Shown: positions 28,669 to 36,288 of the stretch, one piece after another | Layout: each line of letters begins with the position of its first letter | Position numbering within the stretch: the stretch's first letter is position 1 | Origin: Caulobacterales bacterium | GTDB lineage: Bacteria > Pseudomonadota > Alphaproteobacteria > Caulobacterales > Caulobacteraceae | Direction of reading: 5' to 3' | Length of the DNA stretch: 46,155 nt | NCBI GenBank assembly: GCA_017307205.1 | Contig: JAFKGN010000168.1 | Coordinates: 1 to 46,155, forward strand | Program-made: the position numbers and the translations under genes | The notes under the pieces: model-generated | What the model saw: only the letters and a program-made list of their open reading frames with translations | What the model was told of the DNA's origin: nothing | Database searches by the model: none

Positions 28669-29094
28669 ATGACCCAAACTCCGCCCGCCGACGCCCTGAC
28701 CGTCCTCGTCGCCCCTTCGCTGGACGATTTCGCGCGTCTGGCCGAGGCCGCCTTCGCCGCCTTGCCCGAGGGCTTCCGCCAGCTCACCGGCGATGTGCTG
28801 TTCCGCGTCGAGGATTTCGCGACCGAGGAGGTGCTGGAGTCTTTGGGCATCGAGGACGCCTTCGAACTGACCGGCCTCTACCAGGGCGTCGACCTGGGCC
28901 GCCGCACCGTGTTCGACCCGACGCCCCAGGCCTCGATGGTGTTTCTCTATCGCCGACCGATCCTCGACGAATGGGCCGAGCGCGGCGATCTGCCGCTCGG
29001 CGAGCTGATCTCTCACGTGCTGGTGCACGCGATCGGCCACCACTTCGGCCTGTCCGACGATGACATCCACCGCCTGGAAGATGAGGCGGATTAA
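28669..29094 (+). CDS. Zincin-like metallopeptidase-family protein lacking the catalytic Glu
   Basis: A 141-residue cytosolic protein of the small MMP-like/zincin family (PF06262 type). The N-terminus is an ordinary helical domain, and the family's C-terminal block reads LVHAIGHHFGLSDDDIHRLE. The zinc-binding motif would normally be HExxHxxGxxD. His120, His124, Gly127 and Asp130 are present, but residue 121 is Ala (GCG) in place of Glu. Peptidase activity is therefore doubtful, although zinc may still bind. The start ATG at 28669 is chosen over 28579 because the longer N-terminus looks unlike the family. Its stop shares a TTAA with the convergent oxyR stop. Confidence 0.8.
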   Translation: MTQTPPADALTVLVAPSLDDFARLAEAAFAALPEGFRQLTGDVLFRVEDFATEEVLESLGIEDAFELTGLYQGVDLGRRTVFDPTPQASMVFLYRRPILDEWAERGDLPLGELISHVLVHAIGHHFGLSDDDIHRLEDEAD

Positions 29095-29987
29095 GCTGCC
29101 CTGAGCGTCTCGGCCAGCAGGCGACCTTCGATCCCGCGGCTGGAGCCGGCGCGCCAGGCGACGACGATCTCGCGGCTGGGATGGTCGGCCTGCAGGGGTC
29201 GCACAGCGATGTGGGCGGCCTCGGCCAAGCCCGCCTTCACGGCCATGGCCGGTAGGAACGAGACTCCAAGGCCGGACCCGACCATCTGCACCAGCGTCGG
29301 CAGGGAGGTGGCGGCGAAGTTCTCATCGGCGGCGGCCTTCGGCGGCTCCAGGCCACAGGCGGCCAGGGCGTGGTCGCGCAGGCAGTGGCCGTCTTCCAGC
29401 AGGATCAGGTCGTCGCCGCCCATGGTCTCTGGTGAGATCCGTTTCAGGCTGGCCAGCGGATGGTCGGCGGGCAGGGCGGCCAGCAGTTCGTCGTCCGAGA
29501 CGTGGGCGTAGTGCAGGCCCGCGAGGTCGTAGGGCAGGGCGATCAACGCTGCGTCGAGCGCGCCGGCCTTGAGGGCCGCGACCAGACGACCGGTGAGGTC
29601 CTCACGAAGGAACAGCCGCAGCTTCGGGAAGCGCTGTCGCAGCTGCGGCAGGGCGGCGGGCAGCAGGAAGGGGGCGATGGTCGGGATGACGCCGAGGCGG
29701 AACCGCCCCGCCAGCGGCTCGCCGGCGCCGCGGGCCGACTGCACGAGGTCCTCCGCCTGGGCGAGGATGGCCTCGGCGCGGCTCGCCGCCTCCTGGCCGG
29801 CGGCGGTGAGGATGACGCCCGATCGGGCTCGGTCGACTACCGGTGCGCCGATCACCCGCTCCAGCTCCTGGATGCCGGCCGACAGGGTCGGCTGGGTGAC
29901 GTGGGCGGCCTCGGCGGCGCGGCTGAACGAGCCGTGCTCTACCAGCAGCTTCAAATATTGCAGTTGGCGCAGGGTGGGCAGCAGCAT
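29091..29987 (-). CDS. oxyR: OxyR, LysR-family peroxide-responsive regulator
   Basis: A 298-residue LysR-type regulator with N-terminal HTH (FSRAAEAAHVTQPTLSAGIQ) and an effector domain. The redox pair is Cys202 and Cys211 in GHCLRDHALAAC, with the same spacing as the E. coli OxyR pair Cys199/Cys208. Oxidation by peroxide should form a disulfide that switches the protein to an activator. It is divergent from ahpC-ahpD, and the spacer contains an OxyR-type operator, so the context supports the assignment well. Confidence 0.93.
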   Translation of the reverse strand: MLLPTLRQLQYLKLLVEHGSFSRAAEAAHVTQPTLSAGIQELERVIGAPVVDRARSGVILTAAGQEAASRAEAILAQAEDLVQSARGAGEPLAGRFRLGVIPTIAPFLLPAALPQLRQRFPKLRLFLREDLTGRLVAALKAGALDAALIALPYDLAGLHYAHVSDDELLAALPADHPLASLKRISPETMGGDDLILLEDGHCLRDHALAACGLEPPKAAADENFAATSLPTLVQMVGSGLGVSFLPAMAVKAGLAEAAHIAVRPLQADHPSREIVVAWRAGSSRGIEGRLLAETLRAA

Positions 29988-29997
29988 AGCTTGCCAT

Positions 29998-30034
29998 ATA
30001 GACCCACTCTATCGAATTTCAAGAAACTATCGAT
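29998..30034. promoter_or_regulatory. OxyR binding site between oxyR and ahpC
   Basis: The E. coli pattern is ATAG-N7-CTAT-N7-ATAG-N7-CTAT. Here ATAG (29998-30001), seven bases and CTAT (30009-30012) match exactly. CAAG (30020-30023) and CGAT (30031-30034) occupy the third and fourth positions as weaker half-sites. The site begins 10 bp from the oxyR start codon. A possible ahpC -35 (TTGGCT, 30034-30039) directly follows it, the geometry of a class of activator-dependent promoters. Confidence 0.7.
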
Positions 30035-30078
30035 TGGCTGTAAGGCCAACGTGCGCCTATCTGTCCCCTGTCAGCGGG

Positions 30079-30102
30079 ACGCGGCAATGCGCCCCGCGTT
30101 TT
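30079..30102 (+). terminator. Terminator-like hairpin in the ahpC leader
   Basis: ACGCGG (30079-30084) pairs with CCGCGT (30094-30099), followed by a run of four T that starts with the last base of the stem. It lies between the presumed promoter and the ahpC ribosome-binding site (GGAG, 30111-30114), so it may attenuate transcription or shape the 5' end. Confidence 0.4.
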
Positions 30103-30120
30103 CATTTCATGGAGAACCGT

Positions 30121-30678
30121 ATGCTCGGCGTTGGTGAAAAGCTTCCCGATTTCAAGGTTGTGGGCGTGAAGCCGAAGTTCAACAAGCACGAAGAAAACGG
30201 CGTCAGCGCGTTCGAAACCGTCACCAACGACAGCTTCTCGGGCAAGTGGAAAGTCATCTTCTTCTACCCGAAGGACTTCACCTTCGTGTGCCCGACCGAA
30301 ATCACCGCCTTCGGCGCCCTGGCCAAGGACTTCGAAGATCGTGACACCGTCGTGCTCGGCGGCTCGACCGACAACGAGCACTCCAAGCTCGGCTGGCGTC
30401 GTGAGCACCCGGATCTGACCGGCCTGCCGATCTGGCAATTCGCCGACAACGGCGGCAAGTTCGCCCGCGCCCTCGGCATCCTGGACGAAGAAGAAGGCGT
30501 CGCCCTGCGCGCCACCTTCGTGGTCGATCCGCACAACGTCGTGCAGCACGTCTATGTGACCAACCTCAACGTTGGCCGCGCCCCGCAGGACACCCTGCGC
30601 GTGGTCGACGCCCTGCAGACCGACGAACTCTGCCCCTGCAACCGTGCGGTGGGCGGCGACACCCTCAAGGCCGCCTAA
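30121..30678 (+). CDS. ahpC: AhpC-type peroxiredoxin
   Basis: A 185-residue 2-Cys peroxiredoxin reducing hydrogen peroxide and organic peroxides. The peroxidatic Cys57 lies in KDFTFVCPTEI, and the resolving site ELCPCNR (Cys171/Cys173) is near the C-terminus, as in the AhpC group reduced by AhpD. ATG at 30121 follows GGAG at 6 bases; a frame that extends upstream to 29569 runs through oxyR and is rejected. It is 97 bp ahead of ahpD and divergent from oxyR, with an OxyR-type site upstream. Confidence 0.95.
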   Translation: MLGVGEKLPDFKVVGVKPKFNKHEENGVSAFETVTNDSFSGKWKVIFFYPKDFTFVCPTEITAFGALAKDFEDRDTVVLGGSTDNEHSKLGWRREHPDLTGLPIWQFADNGGKFARALGILDEEEGVALRATFVVDPHNVVQHVYVTNLNVGRAPQDTLRVVDALQTDELCPCNRAVGGDTLKAA

Positions 30679-30708
30679 GCGCTCCAGAGCCGCTTAAGCT
30701 GTCTTGTC

Positions 30709-30744
30709 GTCCGGGGGCCGGTTCCTCCCCCCGCGCCCCCGGAC
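30709..30744 (+). terminator. Intercistronic hairpin between ahpC and ahpD
   Basis: GTCCGGGGGC (30709-30718) and GCCCCCGGAC (30735-30744) form a perfect 10-bp stem with a 16-base C-rich loop, followed by ACCTATTTTCC. It could partially terminate or stabilise the upstream message, which would give more AhpC than AhpD. Confidence 0.55.
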
Positions 30745-30775
30745 ACCTATTTTCCTTCTGATCTAGGAGCCGCCC

Positions 30776-31309
30776 ATGTCGCTCGACGCCCTGCGTGAGA
30801 CGATCCCCGCCTACGCCAAGGACATCAGCCTCAACCTGTCGTCGCTCGCCAGCGAGACCCTGCTGAGCGATCAGCAGAAGTGGGGCGCGTTCCTGGCCTC
30901 GGCCCATGCCGTGGGCGTACCGCCGGTAGTCAAGGCCATCGAGGCGGCGGCCAAGGCGGCCGGCCTGTCCGATGAAGCCGCGACAGCCGCCAAGGCGGCC
31001 GCGGCGATCATGGGCATGAACAACGTCTACTACCGCGCCCTGCACCTCCTGAAGAACCAGGAGTACCGCACCCTTCCGGCGCGCCTGCGGATGAACATTA
31101 TCGCCAACCCTGGCGTCGACAAGACCGACTTCGAGCTGTGGTGCACCGCCGTCTCGGCCGTCAACGGCTGCGGCATGTGCCTCGACAGCCACGAGGAAGA
31201 GCTGAAGAAGCGCGGCGTCGCCGCCCAGCAAATCCAGGCCGCCCTGCGCATCGCCGCGACGGTCAATGCGGTCAGCGCCGTGCTGCGCGGCGAACTCGCC
31301 AGCGCCTGA
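30776..31309 (+). CDS. ahpD: AhpD, alkylhydroperoxidase / peroxiredoxin reductase
   Basis: A 177-residue all-helical protein of the carboxymuconolactone decarboxylase-like fold. The active site is NGCGMCLDSHEEEL, with Cys132 and Cys135 and His139, the same CxxC...H layout as mycobacterial AhpD, which reduces AhpC using lipoyl proteins. AGGAG lies 8 bases before the ATG. It is the second gene of the ahpCD pair. It ends 7 bp before the stop of the convergent SRPBCC gene. Confidence 0.95.
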   Translation: MSLDALRETIPAYAKDISLNLSSLASETLLSDQQKWGAFLASAHAVGVPPVVKAIEAAAKAAGLSDEAATAAKAAAAIMGMNNVYYRALHLLKNQEYRTLPARLRMNIIANPGVDKTDFELWCTAVSAVNGCGMCLDSHEEELKKRGVAAQQIQAALRIAATVNAVSAVLRGELASA

Positions 31310-31316
31310 TAACGGA

Positions 31317-31847
31317 CTAGGGGGCCCGGCCGGTCTCGGCCAGGGCCTTCAACCGCCCGACCTGCTCGACCAATACCCCATCGACCGGGGCGGCGAGGGC
31401 TGCAAATCCGCCCGGCTGAAAGCCGCCGAACACATAGGTCACGGTCAGGGCCGTGCCGCCGTCCTTGGGCTCAAGCGCGAAGGTCAGGTGGCCCGCGCCG
31501 CCCGTGGTCTGCAACGGTCCGAGCGCGCCGCTGAGGCGCAGCACCTTTGGCGGCTGGATGTTGACCACCCGCATGTGCTCCACCCCGCCACCGGGGATCG
31601 CCTCGCACCAGCATCCGCCGGGCTTGACCTCCAGGGTCAGGTTCCGGGCCGAGCCCGAATAGGTGTGGCTCGACGCCCACCAGCCGCCCACGTTCACGAC
31701 CGCGGCCCAGACCTTCTCCGGCGCAGCCGCGACATGCACCACCTCGCGGATTTCGAAGCCGCCCGCCTGGGCGTCGATCACCGCCGCCTGCGCCGCGCCG
31801 CCGCTGAACAGCGTCGCCGCCCCGGCCATCATCGCTAGCTGCTTCAT
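31317..31847 (-). CDS. Exported SRPBCC-domain protein
   Basis: A 176-residue protein with a signal peptide (KQLAMMAGAATLFSGGAAQA), unusual because most SRPBCC/START-like proteins are cytosolic. The mature part shows the family's N-terminal strand-helix block IREVVHVAAAPEKVWAAVVN, the GGW turn, and a C-terminal amphipathic helix ending in RLKALAETGRAP. ATG at 31847 follows GGGGAG, so the longer frame from 31958 is rejected. Ligand and function are unknown. Confidence 0.78.
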   Translation of the reverse strand: MKQLAMMAGAATLFSGGAAQAAVIDAQAGGFEIREVVHVAAAPEKVWAAVVNVGGWWASSHTYSGSARNLTLEVKPGGCWCEAIPGGGVEHMRVVNIQPPKVLRLSGALGPLQTTGGAGHLTFALEPKDGGTALTVTYVFGGFQPGGFAALAAPVDGVLVEQVGRLKALAETGRAP

Positions 31848-31948
31848 CGCCTGCTCCCCAGGGTCGATCCGCACGCAGTGAAAGCCCGCAAGTGGCGCGG
31901 CCGCAAGCCGCCCTTGGCGCGGCGGACGCTTAGGCTTAGGTCGGGGCC

Positions 31949-33100
31949 ATGCCGACACCCGTCGCCCCCTATCACGCCATGGCCATCAACCGCCTGGCCC
32001 ACCAGCTGCAGGCCGAGGGCCGCAGCGTCATCCACATGCAGTTCGGCCAGCCCTCGACCGGCGCGCCGGCCGCCGCGGTCGCCCTGGCCCACCAGGTGCT
32101 TGATCGTGAGGCGATGGGCTACTGGGAGAGCGCTCCGCTGAAGGAGCGCATCGCCCGCCACTACGCTGCCACCTATGGCGTCGAGGTGGCGCCCGAACGG
32201 GTGACCCTGACCAACGGGGCCTCGGCCGGGCTGGTCCTGGCGCTGACCACCATGTTCGCCGCCGGAGCGACGATCGCCATCGCCCGGCCCGGCTATGTCG
32301 CCTACCGCAACTGCATCCGCGCCCTGTCGATGCATGCGCTGGAGATCGAGTGCGGCGCCGCGGAAGGCTTCCAGCTTTCGGCCGCCGCTCTTGAGGCGCT
32401 CAACCCCGCACCCGACGCGGTTCTGATCGCCAGCCCCGCCAATCCGACCGGCACCGTGATCCCGGGACCTGAATTGCAGGCGCTCGCCGAGGTCTGCCGC
32501 CGGCGCGGCATCCGCATCATCTCCGACGAGATCTACCACGGCCTGGTCTACGGCGACGCCGCGCGCTCGATGCTGGAGTTCGAGCCCGACGCCGTCGTCA
32601 TCAACAGCTTCTCGAAATACTACTCGATGGCCGGCTGGCGGCTGGGCTGGATGGTCGTGCCGCCGCAGGAAGCCAGCCGCGCCTCGGACGTCATGGGCGC
32701 GCTGTTCCTCACACCGCCGTCGCTGGCGCAGCACGCTGGCCTGGTGGCGATGGACAGCCACGAGGAGCTCGACGGCCACCTGGAGACCTATCGCGCCAAC
32801 CGCGCCCTGCTGCTGCAGGCCTTGCCGGCGCTCGGCCTGCGCCGCATCGCGCCGCCGGACGGCGCCTTCTACATCTATGCCGACATCGGCGGCCTGACGA
32901 ACGACAGCCTGGCCTTCTGCGAGCGTCTGCTGCGCGAAAAGGGCGTCGCTACCGCCCCCGGCGTGGACTTCGATCCCGTCGACGGCGGCCGCTTCTTGCG
33001 CTTCAGCTTTGCGGTCTCGACCTCCGAGGTGGAGGAGGCCCTGCGGCGGCTCGCGCCCTGGTTCGAGGCGGAGTGGGAAAAGGTCGGCGGACGACCCTAG
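31949..33100 (+). CDS. PLP-dependent class I/II aminotransferase
   Basis: A 383-residue cytosolic aminotransferase of fold type I. Family blocks include the substrate region MQFGQPSTGAP, the PLP-binding LTNGASAGLVLAL, SPANPTGTVIP, and SDEIYHGLVYG. The Schiff-base Lys lies in NSFSKYYSMAGWRLGW, and the C-terminal Arg in LRFSFAVS binds the substrate carboxylate. It resembles aspartate/alanine-type aminotransferases, but the amino-donor cannot be fixed. Its stop shares CTAG with the convergent murI stop. Confidence 0.9.
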   Translation: MPTPVAPYHAMAINRLAHQLQAEGRSVIHMQFGQPSTGAPAAAVALAHQVLDREAMGYWESAPLKERIARHYAATYGVEVAPERVTLTNGASAGLVLALTTMFAAGATIAIARPGYVAYRNCIRALSMHALEIECGAAEGFQLSAAALEALNPAPDAVLIASPANPTGTVIPGPELQALAEVCRRRGIRIISDEIYHGLVYGDAARSMLEFEPDAVVINSFSKYYSMAGWRLGWMVVPPQEASRASDVMGALFLTPPSLAQHAGLVAMDSHEELDGHLETYRANRALLLQALPALGLRRIAPPDGAFYIYADIGGLTNDSLAFCERLLREKGVATAPGVDFDPVDGGRFLRFSFAVSTSEVEEALRRLAPWFEAEWEKVGGRP

Positions 33101-33948
33101 GCCGCCTCGAAAGTCACTGGACCGCCCCAGAACTCAGCGATGAGGGCGCTCTGCAGACCCGGTGTTCCGGTGGTGAGGAAGCGGCGTGCGCCGCCGGCGC
33201 CGATGTCCAGCTCGGGGTGACGTTCGAAGTAGAGCGCCAGGGCGTCCGCCGTGGCGGCCGGCTGGTGGATCAGCGGCGTGCCTTCCGGCAGGGCGGCCAC
33301 GAACAGGTCGGCGACGATCTCGTAGTGGGTGCAGCCGAGGATGGCGCGGTCGGGGTGGCGGCCGATGCGTCGGCGCAGGCCCTCGATATGGCCCTTGATC
33401 TCCTCGGCCAGCAGGGCGCGGTCGGCGCCGCTTTCGATCAGCCGGGCGAGGTTGGGGCAGGGCTCGGAAAAGACGGCGACGTCCTGCCGACGCTTGTCGA
33501 TCTCGATCTCGTAGACGCGGCTGGCCGCCGTGCCGGGCGTGGAGAACACGCCCAGAATGTCGAGCGCCTCGATCTTGTCGCCACGCCGCTCGGCCTCGTG
33601 CTCCCAAGGCAGGCCGGTGGCGGCCTCGATGGTCGGCACGATGATGCCCAGCACATTGACCGCGCGACCGAGGGCCTTGCGATAGCCCGGCAGCCAGGTC
33701 TGCTGCAGGCGGCGCAGGGCGATGGCGCTGGCGGTGTTGCAGGCGAGGACGACCAGGCTGGCGCCTTCGTCGAACAGCCGTTCGCAGCCGGCGCGGGTGA
33801 GATCGACCACCTCCTCGCCGGGGCGGCCGCCGTAGGGCGCGTTGGCCTGGTCGGCCAGGTAGATGAAATCCGCCTCCGGAAGGCGGTCCACCAGGGCGCG
33901 GGCCACCGAGAGGCCGCCGACGCCGGAATCGAAGAGGCCGATCGACAT
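33097..33948 (-). CDS. murI: MurI, glutamate racemase
   Basis: A 283-residue enzyme that makes D-glutamate for peptidoglycan. It begins with the signature IGLFDSGVGGLSVARAL, has YLADQANAPYGGRPGEEV, and carries the two catalytic cysteines in LACNTASAIAL and ILGCTHYEIV. The length is normal. It stands alone, convergent with the aminotransferase gene and divergent from the TraB/GumN-family gene. Confidence 0.95.
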   Translation of the reverse strand: MSIGLFDSGVGGLSVARALVDRLPEADFIYLADQANAPYGGRPGEEVVDLTRAGCERLFDEGASLVVLACNTASAIALRRLQQTWLPGYRKALGRAVNVLGIIVPTIEAATGLPWEHEAERRGDKIEALDILGVFSTPGTAASRVYEIEIDKRRQDVAVFSEPCPNLARLIESGADRALLAEEIKGHIEGLRRRIGRHPDRAILGCTHYEIVADLFVAALPEGTPLIHQPAATADALALYFERHPELDIGAGGARRFLTTGTPGLQSALIAEFWGGPVTFEAA

Positions 33949-34056
33949 GCCCCGGCTTTAGCGCGCTTCCGCCGCGATTGTCATCAAACCGCCCTGACCC
34001 GGCGTGACCTTGCCGCGAGCCGAACCTAGATTGTCGGCATGCAAGGAAGCGCCCGC

Positions 34057-35070
34057 ATGCGAAGGCTGCGTTCGAGCCTCGGCCCCGTTCTGGCGGCGAG
34101 CCTGATGGCCGCGCTTGTCGCCACAGCGCCCGCCGGGTCGCAGACGCTGCCGCCGAGTTCTCCCGCGATGGCGACGGATCTGGCCGAGCAGTCCGGCGGC
34201 AGCACCGTGCTTGAGGGGCTGGAGATCGTCGGCCGGCCGCTCGGCCCGGCGATGTGGCGGGCGACGATGGGTGACAGCGAGGTGATCATCCTCGGCTCGG
34301 TGACCCCGATCCATCACCAGCAGAAGTGGGACGACGGCCGGCTGCGCCGCTCCCTGACCGGCGCGCGGCTGTTGCTGACCCCGGTGGAGGGCAAGATGGG
34401 TGTCGGCGGCGTGGCGGCGTTCCTGGCGCGCGACGCCTTCCGCGTGCGCACCTTCCGAGGCGACCTGGAGAAAGACATCCCGCCCGACCTGCGCGAGCGC
34501 GTGGTCGAGACCCGGCGACAGGCCAAGACCAAGGCCGATCGCTACGCCAAGTGGAAGCCGGCGGTGGCTGGCGCCCTGCTGCTGTCCGACTTCCGGGCCG
34601 CCCAGGGTGTTTCCGAGGCCAAGCCCGCCAGCCAGGTGGAGGACATCGCCCGGGCGATGAAGGTGCCGGTCAAGCCGATGGCCGAGCTGCCGATCAGCGC
34701 CCTGATGAAGGCGGCGGGCGACCTCAATCAGGCCCAGCAGATCAACTGCCTGCGCGCCTTTCTGAACCAGATCACCTTCGAAGGCGCCCGGCCGGGTGAG
34801 TTGGGCAAGGCCTGGGCGGTGGGCGATTTGGCCGGCGTGCGCCGAAACTATCCGGCCCAGGCCTACGAAAGCTGCCTCGGCCAGGTCGGCGGCGGCCAGG
34901 CCCTGCGCGAACGGGCTGTGGCGGAATCGACCGCCACCCTGCTCCAGGCCCTCAGGACGCCCGGCAAGACCGTGGCGATCATCGATCTGGCCCAAATGCA
35001 GCGTCGGAACGGCGTGCTGGACAGGCTGCAGGCGGCGGGCGCCCAGATCACTGTTCCGCTGGACGGCTAG
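34057..35070 (+). CDS. TraB/GumN-family exported protein
   Basis: A 337-residue protein with an N-terminal signal peptide (SLGPVLAASLMAALVATAPA) followed by a TraB/GumN-like domain: MWRATMGDSEVIILGSVTPIH is the family's first strand-loop, and VAIIDLAQM near the end is its last strand. The family includes inactive-looking and possible metalloprotease-like members; function is unknown. Two starts compete: ATG at 34039 and ATG at 34057. The second has AAGGAAG seven bases upstream and was chosen. The stop shares CTAG with the convergent glycosyltransferase gene. Confidence 0.78.
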   Translation: MRRLRSSLGPVLAASLMAALVATAPAGSQTLPPSSPAMATDLAEQSGGSTVLEGLEIVGRPLGPAMWRATMGDSEVIILGSVTPIHHQQKWDDGRLRRSLTGARLLLTPVEGKMGVGGVAAFLARDAFRVRTFRGDLEKDIPPDLRERVVETRRQAKTKADRYAKWKPAVAGALLLSDFRAAQGVSEAKPASQVEDIARAMKVPVKPMAELPISALMKAAGDLNQAQQINCLRAFLNQITFEGARPGELGKAWAVGDLAGVRRNYPAQAYESCLGQVGGGQALRERAVAESTATLLQALRTPGKTVAIIDLAQMQRRNGVLDRLQAAGAQITVPLDG

Positions 35071-35963
35071 GCCCCGCGCCCGTCGACCAGGGCGTCGATC
35101 TCGGCGCAGACGGCCGCATCCTCGTCGGTGAACTTTCGGGCGAAGAGCAGCGGCCGCAGACCTTCTGCGCGGGCGCAGGGGCCGCTGACCGCCTTGAAGA
35201 ACTCAAGGTGCCGCTTGCCGATGAGGGCCGGATGCGAGCCCCCGGCGCTCCAGTCGGTATAGGTCACGCAGTCCGTGACGCGGCTGGCGAAGTCGGAGTT
35301 TCCGAGAATGGTGGAGAAGAAGCTCTCGTCTGGGATCAGGACGCCGTCATGGAAGCGTACGAAGTCCGGATTCTCGTCGGCGAAGCGATCGATGTAGCTC
35401 GCCGCCTCGCGCGTCAGCGCCCACCATTGAGCGCCGCCGATCGGCGCGAGGCCTTTAAGACCCTTGCGATAGTCTCGCTTTATCGGCCCCAGGCGAAGCG
35501 CCCGGCGCAGCTTGGCAAGGCCGCGAATCCACGGCGGGTGGGCGCCGGAGACATAGAGGTGCTCCAGGCGGGAGAGCGCCTTGCTCTCGCTCGGCATTGG
35601 GTCAAGTTCGATGAACTCGACGTCGCGATTGTCCGCGAAGAAGCGGTTGATGTTCGCGGCGGTGTCCAACGGATGGTCGACGCCGCTCAGCAACACGAAC
35701 CGCTCGATCCTGGGCTCGCGGGCCAAGGCTTGTTTGATCAGCTCGAGCGTCGCCTGGCAGGCTCGGAAGGAGCCCCAGTAGACCGGAAGGCGGATCCTGC
35801 TCGTGATGACATGGGGCAGCGCCAGGGATGCGGCGAAATCCTCGATCTGCGACTTCGCGTCGATGTGAACAAACACGTGGTGATCTGGGTGCGCCAGCCG
35901 CGCCAGAAGCCGCTGCAGCTGCTTGGGCGCGTTATGAGCGATGACCAGGAAAGCGACCTGCAT
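35067..35963 (-). CDS. GT14-like beta-1,6-N-acetylglucosaminyltransferase family protein
   Basis: A 298-residue protein without a clear signal peptide. The sequence FLVIAHNAPKQLQRLLARL, HVFVHIDAKS, LLSGVDHPL and PDESFFSTILGNSDF match the core-2/I-branching (GT14) glycosyltransferase pattern found in bacterial exopolysaccharide and capsule loci. It could add GlcNAc or xylose to a surface glycan, but no glycan cluster accompanies it. The ATG at 35963 is preferred; a GTG at 35993 would add ten residues. Confidence 0.8.
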   Translation of the reverse strand: MQVAFLVIAHNAPKQLQRLLARLAHPDHHVFVHIDAKSQIEDFAASLALPHVITSRIRLPVYWGSFRACQATLELIKQALAREPRIERFVLLSGVDHPLDTAANINRFFADNRDVEFIELDPMPSESKALSRLEHLYVSGAHPPWIRGLAKLRRALRLGPIKRDYRKGLKGLAPIGGAQWWALTREAASYIDRFADENPDFVRFHDGVLIPDESFFSTILGNSDFASRVTDCVTYTDWSAGGSHPALIGKRHLEFFKAVSGPCARAEGLRPLLFARKFTDEDAAVCAEIDALVDGRGA

Positions 35964-36109
35964 GGCGTGCCCCGTGTCGAATGGGAGGCTCACCCCGCAT
36001 CCAGCGATATAGTCTAGCTTCAGCGTGCGCAGAAATGTCCAGACCGTTCAACCGGGACGGTATGTGCGCTCCCGTCGAGGTCCTCGCCGAGCCAGAGCGG
36101 GCGCCCCCT

Positions 36110-36138
36110 TTGATTCGTCTCGCCGTTTCCGCTATAGA
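36110..36138 (+). promoter_or_regulatory. Candidate promoter of ffh-rpsP-rimM
   Basis: TTGATT (36110-36115) and TATAGA (36133-36138) are separated by 17 bp. The -35 overlaps a GATTC (36112-36116), a CcrM methylation site (GANTC). The region between the glycosyltransferase and ffh (35964-36288) contains this promoter and the hairpin at 36218-36245, and no convincing gene. Confidence 0.5.
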
Positions 36139-36217
36139 GCCCGCCTTTCCGGCGCAGCATCAGCCAGCGCCCTCCACCGACACGAAAGCCGCGCAAGCAG
36201 CCTGAGGTCGGCGAGGA

Positions 36218-36245
36218 CCCCCGTCGACGTGATCGTCCACGGGGG
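36218..36245 (+). other. Hairpin in the ffh 5' leader
   Basis: CCCCCGT pairs with ACGGGGG; after one C-C mismatch GACG pairs with CGTC around a TGAT loop. It lies about 80 nt after the expected transcription start and 43 bp before the ffh ATG. No T run follows, so it is a leader structure rather than a terminator. Confidence 0.5.
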
Positions 36246-36288
36246 CTGGCTGCGTTTGCGTCACAGGTTTTGAAGGTTCACGCCTCGA

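Noticed and set aside
29569..30120. Upstream extension of ahpC to a 369-codon frame
   Set aside because: It runs antisense through oxyR and its operator; the peroxiredoxin family starts at the ATG at 30121.
35981..36205. 74-codon plus-strand frame before ffh
   Set aside because: It has no ribosome-binding site or recognisable composition and overlaps the predicted ffh promoter and the glycosyltransferase promoter region.
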